Below are positions 25,476 to 37,345 of a stretch of DNA of 64,000 nt, piece after piece. How positions within the stretch are numbered: position 1 is the stretch's first letter; every line of letters begins with the position of its first letter. The stretch comes from Amia ocellicauda (Eukaryota > Chordata > Actinopteri > Amiiformes > Amiidae). The stretch covers positions 20,691,256 through 20,755,255 of the forward strand of contig NC_089850.1 in the NCBI RefSeq assembly GCF_036373705.1, written 5' to 3'. The notes under the pieces are model-generated. The model made no database searches. It was not told the origin of the DNA and saw nothing but the letters and a program-made list of their open reading frames with translations. The position numbers and the translations under genes are program-made.

Positions 25476-28148
25476 GCAATGCCCAGCAGCTTCAAGATAA
25501 ATGGTACACTTGCGATCTTAGCTTTACTTTGAGAAATCCTTTAAGAGTAGAGCCCAGTGTGGCAGGCCAATCCTTCCCTCCCTAGTGCATTCAGCTGAAC
25601 TCTGAGAAGCAGATTCCATTAACAACATTTTAGCTTGAATCCGCTGGTAACGGATGAAGAGACTATTCAAATGCCCTGGACTGCATTCTGCTGGTCAATA
25701 GAGAGAGAGGAAAAATCCCTGCACAGAACCCTTATTTATAATCCCTTGGTCTTCCCAGCACACGGAAGCACAGTCTTGCTGCAGTCAAGATTAATTATAG
25801 TCTAAGTGAAAAAAAAAATTCCAGTAACACTTTGTTACCAAGTTACAGAGAGGAATAACAAACTGTAAAAGCATTGTGGATGTTATCGGCCTTTATAAAT
25901 TCACTCTTTTCCAGAAAAGCTGAAGCGAGAGCATTCCGAAGATAGCCTGATAAATAGTTAATCCATTGCAAGCACGGTGCTTCCAGTCATTGGACAGCAG
26001 CCCTGGGCTTTTGATGTTCAGTCACATCTTCCTCAGAGCACACGTACAGTATTTCCATATGAGACGCATTATGTTAAGATTATGGGAATAGTGCTTAATA
26101 ACTACATTAATAATGCTATATGGTGTTAATCATTGATTAATATAAAATAGATTGCTCATTCACGGATATATATTTAACATTATTATAAACTCTTTATTTT
26201 AATAATATGCATGTAATATGCAATCAGTATTCAGATTATGACATTAAAAATAGTTCTGTGCAGTTGCTGATCTGTACAGCCGCACAGCAGGTACATGCAT
26301 CAAACATTAGGAAAATGCTTTGACCTAAAAAACAAATTGGTGGAAGTGAGATCTGTGTTTGTCTTTTGTGAGGGAAAGTGATTTTTTTATTTTTTTATTC
26401 AGCTGCTTATAAATATCTGTTTGACAGAGGCTTCTTCTCCCTGTAGGAATGGAGACTGTAAATATATGCACAACAGCAACAAAGGCCCTGTCAGAAACGA
26501 AGATCTTTTCAGGGGCTGTTTGCTGCTCTCTGTAATCATATGTTTTGTTGCTCTGGCTTTCACTACTGAAATACCCCCCCCATAAATAAGAGAAAGCTGT
26601 AGAAATTACATTAGATGTATGTATATGTATAACAGCTTTTTTTTCTTCTTGTAAGATTGCTTCAAAACTGTTTGAAAACTGGTCCCCACTCCGAAACAAA
26701 TAAAAAAAAATAAACAAAAAACTAAAAAAGCTTATCAATGCCCACAAGATTAAATGTCTGAAGTATTATTGGGTGAGATGAGTTAGTGTTAGTTTTTTGT
26801 GTGTGTTTTTTTACAAGTTGGTCTGCTTCTCAGTACCTGGCAGGTGTTCATAGCATCAGTACCATCACCCAGCTGGCAATGTGTGGCACACCTGCAGGTC
26901 TGTCCTCTGACCGGCTCTGGGAAAAGGGGAGTGAGCGGGAAAGCCGGCACTGGGATTTAGAGCTTCAGACGGGGAACGTTTGTTATTCACATTTTGGGCT
27001 TTGCATTTTTGCTACTGTTCCATGACCACCCACACGCTCGCTGCCAGTGGGGATACTGGCGGCCCACCTGCCTCTGCGTGATAACACCCAGCTGAGGAGA
27101 AAATGTCCTTTAACGCTTTGTATTTCAATTTTTTTTTTCTTACCTCTCCGCTTCTTGACAAGCAATATCCAGACAGACATCACTGAATGGAGGTCCTCTG
27201 AGGTTCTAATGGGGAAAATTCTGATCAGTGTTGCAGAGACAAAAGAGGAGTAAGAAAAACAAACCACTCAAACGCCCTGTTATAATGAGCTCCGGCCACG
27301 CTGATCTCTTGACTCAGCGGTTTGTCCATCAAAATGATTTTTTGTCAGCTCTGTCATTATCCCACATTGACACTGAAATAATTTCCTGATACAATAGCGG
27401 CCAACTGTGCTTGCCTTTTAAACCTATGTTCAGATGCTCAGGAGACAATCGTGTTCGCTTAATAGCACCTGTAAAACTCTGGCTGTCAACAGCAGTACTA
27501 GGCTTTCCCATAAAAAAAAAAAACAGGAATAAAAATAAAATGTTTACAGGAGAGCTATGACTCTGAGCCTGAGCACCAGAATTTAAAAATAACTCAACAC
27601 TGGCAAACTCCATTCACTGTTCACCCTCTTTGATAAAATCCATTCCCGCCCCCCCCCCCAGCCATGAATGCAACACAAAGCTTTGTAATGATGACATTTC
27701 TGAGAGCTAGGAAAGACTTGAACAAACACATTAGAGGCTGCTGGGGCTTTGTATCCTTTACCTGCCAGTGAACCACAGAGGAGGGCTGATAATCCTTGTC
27801 ATTGAATGCTGTCAGTTCTTTCACGTCCTTAACAGGCAAAGCTGCTCTGATACTGGAACATTTTACACGCGGAAAGAATTGAATATTCAAATATTCCTGC
27901 TGGGATGACTTTTAACTATTGTTTGTTGAATGAGTTTAAGTTTGTCACTAGTACTTTTCCCCTGTACTTCGTGTGCGTGTGCGTGTGTACATACTCTTTT
28001 TATCATTTTATAATTAAAAGTACAAAGCACAGAGGATGTCAACCAAGTAAGATAATGGTAACGACATATATTTAGTATAAATATTCAAAAAGATCCTGTA
28101 TCTCTATCAGCCTTTGTTGATCTAGTGCTAAATGAAGGCCTTCCCAAG
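25476..28148. other. intergenic, no gene recognised
   Basis: About 2.7 kb of non-coding sequence. Open frames such as 26325-26747 on the minus strand are low-complexity and unrecognised. No repeat ends seen. Confidence 0.5.
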
Positions 28149-29265
28149 CAGGGGTGGACAAATCACTATGTGTGGTAGTCCATTGGGCTACCAAAAGGTA
28201 AACTATGGAAGCCCGCCACAGATTTTGGTAGCCCACGTTTTTTATTAGCTTCAATAAATAAATTGTAGACCGATCTAATTTCAAGGTGGTAAAAGGTTCA
28301 GAACAGAAAAACACAAACACTCCCAAGTACATAAACTATAAATGTTTTTTGTTGTGTTGAAACATTCCACATTTACATTGTCATATAAACTTGACATTAA
28401 CATACCCCTGATTTTCAAGTGAAAGTAATATGCCTAGTTAGAAAGGCCTGTATATTGCTTGGTCTGTCCTAGATACCTTTTGTGAAACTAAAATAAATCT
28501 GTGAACAGTAGACCTAGTAGTAGCACATAAAGTAATTATATTTGGCATAGTTTTATTTCTGATGCATTGGACTCCCATCTGTGTTTTTAAGTTAAACCAA
28601 AAACAAAATTAAAATTAAACAAAAATAATTATATCAAAAGCAGAATAATAGTAATTGAAAGGAAATACTGTTAAAGGGAGAGCACTGGAGCTTTCGCCGC
28701 CGGTTTCTTTGCTTTCGTTTTTTTTCGTTTACCAGTTTTGGTGCTGTTTTGTCGTGAGGGTGGGGCTTAGAGGGAGGCGTAGGTCATGGCTCTCCATTGG
28801 TCCAGTACGTTTGAGTGACGTTTTTTGCTTTTGATATAATTATTTTTGTTTACAATTCTATACATTTTGCTTTCAATTGTTTTATTTTTGATCTCAACAT
28901 CAATTTTTTCTTAACTTATGGCGCAAATTTGATAGGTATAAACACAAAAATGGCAAAATAAATAACATAAAATAAACTTTGTCAAAATGCACCACATTGT
29001 GCAGAATATGGACACGGGAAACTGACTATGAAATTATTTTTTTGATTGGCTGGGGGGGGCCAGTCAGATTTCAGCCTCCCCACAACCACCCCCCCCAGCT
29101 CTGCCCCTGGTTTGTGTGCGTATATATATATGAAAGGTCTGTTTTAGATTTTATATTGTTTTAGAGTCACGGTAGACTTGCAGGCTTTGGGACATTACAG
29201 TTTGGTAGTCCAGTCCCAATTTTTGGTAGTCCCAGGTGTCCGGACTACCGATTTATCCGCCCCTG
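28149..29265. mobile_element. 1.1 kb TIR DNA transposon with 5 bp target duplication
   Basis: The left end CAGGGGTGGACAAATCACTA (28149-28168) and the inverted right end CAGGGGCGGATAAATCGGTA (29265-29246) match at 16 of 20 positions. Both continue with GGTAGTCC and GGGACTACC/GGGCTACC motifs repeated several times near each end. CCAAG flanks both sides (28144-28148 and 29266-29270), a perfect 5 bp direct repeat. No transposase frame is readable, so it is non-autonomous. The CAGGGGTGG start resembles hAT ends, but hAT normally makes 8 bp duplications, so the family is open. Confidence 0.8.
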
Positions 29266-29270
29266 CCAAG

Positions 29271-32200
29271 ATTTTTCCACTTGTTACAATTCATCTACTC
29301 ACCCATCCGTCCATAAACATCGGACTATAGATGCACATTGCTGGTAATGGGGTCTGTACAGCCTCTGGCAACCCAGAGTCTTACAACTGACTCAGCCTCT
29401 GCTCTTCTGAAAACTAGACAGAAATCTGAATCGAGTACCAGGCCTTCAGGGACTGGGGGCCATCAGTGTTCTGTGGAGGGCAGCTGGAGTCTTTGTCTTC
29501 AGTGAGTAACCTGAGGATCTGAGCTGGAAACATCTGCTGAACATGTTCTTTTGGAATTTGTTCATTTAAGGTCTTATGGATTCACCTACAGCACCATAGG
29601 CTCTGTATTGCAAGTGGTTTAATTGTATAATTAATATAATTAATTAGTATAATGAATTGTTAGTGGCATACTTTTCCAACTTAACTTAAAAGAACATCCA
29701 TTATCTTTCATACAGATGTGGCATTACTTATTATACACAGTAACACTTTCAGGCATGGTTGCTACTGTCTAGTCTGGGGGAAATCCTGTATCCTGTATTT
29801 TTCTCTCTGCACATTCCGCAACACCACTGAATGAATACATCAATGTATTCCTCATTTATTCTCTCACTGACAGTCCCATATTTGTTTTATTTTCTCCCTT
29901 TTTATTTATGGATTACTATTGATTGCTGCGTTGGGTGTTGACCACAGCTTATAGAATGCCCTTCTATTCAGCTTTTGCTTTCTTCGGGCTGCAGAAGGAG
30001 AGAGAGAGGGAGAGGTAGAGATTGTTTAAGCAAGGACAAGCCCTAGAGGACAAACATAGATGTGAAACTCAGCAGGTGGCCCATGATTCTGTATATTTAC
30101 TGTGATGTGAGTGTGAGGACATTGGTGCTCCATTAAGAAAATCACAGAAGGATGTCTCGTTCCCCTGCCGGGTCAAGGCGAGTTTTCAATTTTCTGACTC
30201 CTCTCAGGCATGGCTATTGATACACTGTGCAGTTAGGAAGACCTAGGAGCCTATGAATAGAGTATCCCTTTATATTTCATTCACTTCTACCCCCCGTACA
30301 TTCACCTTTCATTACCATTAAAAGGCTTTTGTTGTCTTAGATGAGAAGGAATTTCATTCTGGGAGAAAAGATTTAGAAATGGCCCAGTCTGTGTCCAGAG
30401 ACATGTACAAGAGAAGAGGAGACAGTGAGGAGAAACTGAGAGAGTGAGAGACAGCTGCAGGGACAGGGACTGATAGACAGAGGTGAATGAAAAGAGAGAC
30501 AATGGTGAGAGAGACAAAGATGAGGGAGAGGAGATAGAGTGAAGGACTGTTAAAGCAAGGACTGGTAACAGAGGACATATGGAGTTAGACAAACCTATAT
30601 CAGACATTGGATCTTCTCTGAACCACGTGCTCTTTGAAGATGCCCATCACCTGCGTCCGCTCTTGCTTGGATGCGGCCCTCACTCCTCACCAGAATAAAT
30701 CGGATGACGCCTATTCATTTTTAATGAGAGCCTCTGCAGATCCAGGACGAGTTTTCTGAAAATAGATGTCAGGTTTGTTGAGGCATCAAGCCGCACTTGT
30801 CTCCTGCCTGCATCAAACTGGCACAGAGATCTAGTGACCAGATGGAGACAGTGGACAGAAGACTAATGCAGAATATACTGCCATCCTGCTCATTATCCCT
30901 GAATCGAGGCTCAGCTGGTTGACCACTTTGCCACAGGTTTGCATGCCTCTCCCCCACACCTGGAAAACAACGAGACTGATAAGGAGCATGTATATGTCAC
31001 AGGTTGCCTGCCGTTCCTTTTGTATGGGCAGTTCAGTCATGTGATCGTTTGGAACTGTAGTAGATACAAGTCATGACTCCTTTATTCTTCACTGACACTG
31101 TGTCAAGGAGGATTGATTTGCCCTTGGCCCTCTGAATAATTCCTCAATACCTAGTATTCCTGAGCAGTAGCATGCTATGGCCTAGAGGGGCAATGCACCT
31201 GGGAAATATGAGTGAATTGTTTTTTCTATTGGTTGAAATCATTAGGATAGAATTATATATCTCTGCAGAGTGGTGGGGGACGACGACGAGATTTAGTCCC
31301 ATAAATAAGTGTGGAATGTCCTCCGGAAGGCAACAAAATGTATCTAGCTCTAAATTGTGGTTTTGGCAAGGGCTGAAGATCAGGCTGTTATTTGGCCTTA
31401 AAATGGAACGGGTAACTTACAGATGTAATGCAATGGTTCATAGTGCAAGGTCTCTCCTTCCACACTCCAATGCAGTATCACAGTCCAGCATCACGATTCT
31501 GGGTATTATCTTGAGGTTAGGCTTATTAATTGCCATATCTGTGTGAAATGAAAAATCGGAAGTTAACGAAAAAATCTGGATTAAAGGAAAATGGAAAATC
31601 AGAAATTCTGATTTTGGCACCGAGCGGCAAGAGCCAATTTTGTTTATTTTCCCAAGAACGAGGGAGGAATGTGTGCTGTGATGGAGATAAGGGTGTTGTG
31701 TGGCACCTCCTCACTGACAGTTTTCACAGGCTTATATTATGATTGTCTCCCATGCAAAGTAAAAAACATATAAAAATATAGACACAAACAGAGACTCTCA
31801 CACACAAACAGACACATAAACACACATACACATAAACACTTCATACTCAAATACATACTACACTTTATATATTTTGCCGGTCAGTGGGTTTTCAATTCCT
31901 GACAGGTTCACATGCCCGTGCGAATGGGTATAGTATTGACAAGTCTTTTCTCTGGCTACAGCACTCACTGAAGGGCTTTATGCTGATATTAATCATATTT
32001 GCCGAATGCGACACTGTTTAGTGATGGGATTAAACTTGATAATGTTATTGTCTTACATTTTACTGTCACCTGGGAGGGGAGGGGGGGGCTATATCAGTAA
32101 ATACCATATTAATTATTTGAAGAATTGTACTGCATTCCACAAAAGAAGTCTTATCTTGTCTGTATGAACTTGATACTATGCTGTTCTATTGATACTCACA

Positions 32201-34529
32201 TTCCCTTTTCCTATTAAAAGATTGTAATTTCAGTTGCTTCTCTTCTAATTCTAATTTGCCAGGAGTTTAAATTGAATTTTTTAAGAGCCTTTTACTTGCA
32301 GATTATTACACATTTCTTTTATGTATTTCCTCTGGATCTATGAAATTCAGAGCACACTGCTTCATGTGAAGACTGAGAGTAGATTTAAAAAGAAAAAAAA
32401 ACTTGCAAACCAAAACAAAAGTGAAGGAATAGGGAATTACAGAAACATTGTGAGCCTGCTGCTACATTTAACCCAGGATCACCTGCCTGGTCTGTACTGA
32501 CAGACTGGCAGCAACACAGTGCCCAGCGTCCACTTCTAAGACCCTCATTGCATTATATACTCTCCCTTCTGAGAAGAAGTCAAAGCCTCTTTTGCAGTGT
32601 AATCAGAACAATGTATCATGTTCACTGCAGAAATATCCTTAGATTCCTCATCTTTTTTTTAACCACCGACGGAGCACAAACTTTACAAAGCTTTAACCGT
32701 CAATTACCTTAAACATCTTGCAGAATTGGAAATTAAAAAATATGTTGAAGAAATATCTATAGATTCTCACTAGAGTCAGAGCGGGTAGGGGCTCAAGTGT
32801 GGTATTTAGTGGTATTACAGTTTATCTCCATTGCTAAATCAATGTTAATAGAACTGTGGTGAAAGACATCAATATCAAAACTTATAATTTGCATAACTGT
32901 GGTTCTTTTCACAGAAAATCCAATTCTCAAACACATATCATTTGTAATCAAAATCAAAGCCTTTGTTTGCAGCAGAAAGCAATCAATTCCAATTCCATTC
33001 ATCTGTACTTCACGTGTACAAATGGAAGTCACTGAAATGTTCAATCACCCGTCAGTCCTGAAACATGAATAAAAGAGTCCAGTGGTAAATGCACAGTTGC
33101 TGTTTAGAAATGCAGCAACTCAGAGAGGGAGGGCATGACAGACAAGGATGACAACCTGGAGCCCTAAGCGGAAGGGGAGTCCTTACGTGTGGCTGTAGGA
33201 TCGGATGCTGGGTTGATGGTTTTGAGAGAGTAGCACAATATCTCAAGAAATGTATTGCAAACCATTGGGAAAAAATGTAATGAATTAAAAAAAGTAATGA
33301 TATACACTGTGTATAGAGACTTAATAAGTTGCTTTGGGGTCATTTGGTTTTTAACCAAATCTTGATTTCAATAACAAGAACATAGCACTGCTGGAACAAT
33401 GGGCGTGCATCAGCGTATTATATTACAATTATTTTTTAATAAAGGGGCCACAGCACATGGCAGGCAGACAGCCACTGAGCATGGGATTGAGCTTCTTGTA
33501 CAGTTCAAGAGATAAACTGCAGTAATTAAGATTCACATGGTAAAACACAAATGCTATCAAGTGTTGAAAAGTGTAAGGACAGAAAAGTACCTTTGTCTGA
33601 GTGATGATCTTCCTGAACTCGTTTAAACGGGTGAAAATATTGAGATCTATACGTTTCTGTGACTTTTGATAAGGCTTTTGTCTCTTTTCTTACCTATTGG
33701 TTAAACCTGGGGCCTACTTTTATCCCGTCCTTGGAATAAATTAACCTTCTTAATGTCAGTGCTTCATCTGTGCACATCACAGACATTCATCTAGGTTAGC
33801 ATTGCTGGCTCAATGAATATGCACATTGTCATGGATTGGTTTAGTGTGTGACCTTTAAACTGAGACATACATTTAATTTTAAAATCCTACTATACATACC
33901 AGAGTTAAAATGACTTTTCTGTGTGTTTGCAGGTGGAAATGAACAAACTTGTAAATGGCAAAAGCAATCCTGATCTCAGCCTGCATCTCCCATTCTTTCT
34001 GTAGACTGAAACTCGAGGTTTAAGAGAGTGACATTCAGTTTAGAGTCGCTGTAATTAATTAAACCGCATCATGCAGCAGTTAAGGAGATATTACTGAATA
34101 ATTGAAACCTTTAACATTCTGGACAGCTTTCCTGGTACTGAGCGGATGCTGAAAGGGCACTAAAACCCATAGAGGCATCTATTTGTCTTTTCTGATGCAG
34201 AGCCCATTGCCATTGGCAGTAATGCGAGTCTGTTGCAGCCGTGATTACAGTTTAGATTCACTGTGTTAAGTGCAGCAGGAAGAACGTGGGTTTAATTCCT
34301 GTATGTTATTTTATAATACACAAAGACAAATTTGTGTTGCATTCAGCAAATTATTATACATGAACAGCAACTCTTTAACTGGGATGTGGTGGCTTGAAAA
34401 TGTATGTTATAATTTTTTTGGCCTGTGGTTTAAATTGCTTTCCAGATAGACGGATAGAGAGACAGATAGATTTCAGTTTTCTGTGCTAATAATGAAACTA
34501 ATAAAACTAATAATGAAATATACATATAT
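29271..34529. other. intergenic, no gene recognised
   Basis: About 5.3 kb without a supported gene. It includes a GA-rich tract (about 30390-30540) and a CA-rich low-complexity stretch (about 31770-31850). Short frames in both strands look like chance. Confidence 0.5.

Positions 34530-34578
<49 letters not shown>
34530..34578. repeat. (TATATG)n microsatellite
   Basis: About eight tandem copies of a six-base unit (ATGTAT). Flanking TATATA sequence extends the low-complexity zone on the left to about 34518. Confidence 0.9.
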
Positions 34579-35960
34579 GCAGTGTTTTCAAGCCATTGAT
34601 TTAATGTATGTTGTTGGGGACTTTCCTTGATAAAGCACAAGCCTCTCGGCCAGTCAACTGATCTGAGTAACTGCCTCGGCGGTGACCCAACTGGGCAAGA
34701 ATGCCAGCTGGTGAAAGCATCCGTCTCTCTCTGCCATGACCTCACTGCTATGCGATTGTTAAAAATGGAGAACTTATGCTGGGCATTCTTCTGGGCAGCT
34801 ATACGGTGCTCAGCAGAGCTCACAGTGTGTGACGATGGGCTTCAGAGAGCAGATCACTGATATGTATTTATATACGTATTTGAGCACAGCTCATGACTTC
34901 AGCACCTGGTAGATCTCTTTCGTGGAAGGCTGAATGATTGTCTGTCATTGCCAAGGCTCAGTTAGTTGAAAAATGTCTGTGTGTCTGTGACTGTCTGTGT
35001 AAATAACCCTGTATGCTGTCCAGTGATAAGTAGAGTTGTTTTTAGTCTTGCAGTCGTTCAACATTCATAAGCTTCAAGTCCTGTATTGAAAATTCAAGAT
35101 AGCTTCAGGTTTTGTTAGGAAATGTCACCTTTGTGATATATTTATCGGTGGAAATAACACTGGGTAGACGGCAACAGGTGCATAGCAACCACATATTCAT
35201 AGGTTTCTTTAAGTCTGTACATCTTTACAAGGTGTACAAAAGGGGGGTAGGAAGTTTACTGCACGATTCAAAGATTCTTTCTACCCGGGAAATGAAGGAT
35301 CCGACTCATCCGATCCAATTAAAAATACTGAAAGCAAACGCCCGAATCCTGGCATGGGTGCAAAGGCTTCTGACGCCATCAGTGGAGGTAATTAAGGTGC
35401 AGGAAGAGAGTGGATGTGGGCAGTAATTAGCTGACTGCACAGAAAGCCAAACCTTGCTTTATGCAAAGTGGTCTTATTTGAAGCTGGCTCTGCTGTCGTG
35501 TCAGATGAGGTCACTGTGATGTGAGCTACTGCCTGATACGGTGCGGTCTTGTTCCTGCATTTCCCTTCTTGAAGCCGACTGTAGTAAACCATGCTCCAGC
35601 CGCAGTGCGGAGTTTGACAAGCGAAGGTGAAATGGGGGTGAAGTTCGGAGAGGTATCAGAAACATACAATCCTTTGGGCAGCGACAAGCCTCTCACTAGC
35701 TCACGAATTGCTATGATTCTGTTTGGGGAAGAGTGGTAGTGAAACAGCACTTTGTCGGAGAAGCACCAGCAGAGAAGCCCCTCAGGGAAGCATCTGAAGC
35801 CCCAGGTCAGTGCTCTGTAAAGCCCCTCCTTCAAGGCCAGGGTGCTTCTGGTTTTCAGTCCACCTGAGCCCTTAATTAGTTAATACTTATAAGTTAATAT
35901 AACCTGCTGGTTTTTAAACAAGCAATAATTTTCTGAGCTTTCTTGCACTGCAAAGCCTAT
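34579..35960. other. intergenic, no gene recognised
   Basis: Non-coding sequence of average composition. The frame 35526-35834 (minus strand) is open for 102 codons but resembles no family known to me. Confidence 0.5.
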
Positions 35961-36002
35961 AGAGTGAGAGAGAGGGAGGGAGGGAGAGACTTGGCGGGGA
36001 GG

Positions 36003-36051
<49 letters not shown>

Positions 36052-36052
36052 G
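35961..36052. repeat. (GA)n purine-rich microsatellite
   Basis: Imperfect GAGAGG and GAGGGA units lead into about 34 bp of pure GA, then further G-rich purine sequence. Such polypurine tracts can be length-variable. Confidence 0.92.
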
Positions 36053-37175
36053 TGGTGTGGGGCGGGGGGAAGTTATTTGTGGTGTGCTTGTTCAAGCTAG
36101 CTTTGTATTTTTAAAATGTTTCCTGACTTCATGATTGATTTAGCAAGTACAGGATAGGAAAATATCCTTCTATTATCCTTCTCTCAAAAGTTTGCATGGG
36201 TTATTTATTGCAACACACAGGGTAATGTTTTGTGAAAGTTTTCAAGCATAGAATTTCAGGGAGCTTAAAAAGAATAAAAAATGACTGATTTCCTCTGTAT
36301 TTTTTTTTAACTCTGGAGGAGGTTAATTGAAAATAATAAAAATGCATTTGAATATGCTTGTTTTTCACTGGTGTCTGGTCAGGCACAGTTTGAAGAGTAC
36401 TTTTGTTAAATTCATTTTAAAGGCAACAGCATTTATTGACAACACCATCTGTTTTATATAGATTAATAATATCAGTTGAAGTGTACAGTAGGTTAGTTTT
36501 ACTGCATTATTTTACTTCCAAATCATCAAGAATGAAATTGTAAATCTGTTATGCTTGTCATTGATGCACCCAGTGGTGTAGTTGAGGGCATATGCAAGTA
36601 TATGTTGTATGCCCACGTCATTTGAAGGAAACTTTTGTGTATGCCCACATAACTTTGGAAGATTTGTTGTATACCCTCCTATAATTCCTCTAATGAATTC
36701 TGTCGTCCGCCATTCCCCATTTGACAAACCGCCAACACCTCCCTCCCCCCCCACTGTTGACAAACAAGCACCCCTGAGTCTGAGTACTGAGACTGGGAAG
36801 ACAGGACAGGCCACAGTCCACTACTGCAGCTGGGCATGGGCATGGTACACACAGAGGGGGCCTGTCCTGCCGCACAGCCTCTCACTGACAGCCAATTTTA
36901 CAGCTCAACACTAAAGAGGGTCTGTCTAGCCCAGGTCAACGGCACTTGAGGTGGAGTGGAAAGCACAAGAGACAGTGGGTTGTGGGTTAGGGTTAGGGCC
37001 AGGGCTGGGGCTGTGGCTGTGATTTTGGAAGAACTGCCTTATGCAAAATGGTCAAAGAGGACCAGGGACCTCCAGGTATCAGAATGCTCACACAATGTGC
37101 AGTCAATCAATCAATCAATCAATCATCAATCAATTTTTATTTATCACAACACGTTGCCACTGTGCACTTCACACA
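36053..37175. other. intergenic, with short TCAA repeat
   Basis: No gene recognised. Contains a short telomere-like GGTTAGGGTTAGGG at 36984-36997 and (TCAA)n at 37103-37133. A CAGTGGTGTAGTTG string near 36571 looks like a hAT-type end, but no inverted partner was found. Confidence 0.45.
37103..37133. repeat. (TCAA)n microsatellite
   Basis: About seven tandem TCAA units with one interruption. Confidence 0.85.
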
Positions 37176-37345
37176 TAAGAAAGAACATAAGAACATAAGA
37201 AAGTTTACAAACGAGAGGAGACCATTCGACCCATTGTGCTCGTTTGGTGCCCATTAATAACTAAGTGATCCAAGGATACTATCCAGTCTAATTTTAAATG
37301 TTCCCAAATTTTCAGCTTCAACCCCATCACTGGGGCGTTTACTAT
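37176..37345 (-). mobile_element. CR1-type LINE tail, copy 3
   Basis: The minus strand encodes the final residues of the CR1 ORF2 (VEAENLGTFKIRLDSILGSL, stop near 37257). It is followed by the 3' UTR and tail TTCTTATGTTCTTATGTTCTT (37196-37176). The same end is found in the copies at 25.4 kb and 50.6 kb. Only about 170 bp is kept: a severely 5' truncated insertion. Confidence 0.85.

Noticed and set aside
36571..36585. hAT-like end CAGTGGTGTAGTTG
   Set aside because: No matching inverted end or target duplication seen.
36984..36997. Telomere-like GGTTAGGGTTAGGG
   Set aside because: Only two full units within a degenerate G-rich stretch; too short to call an interstitial telomeric repeat.
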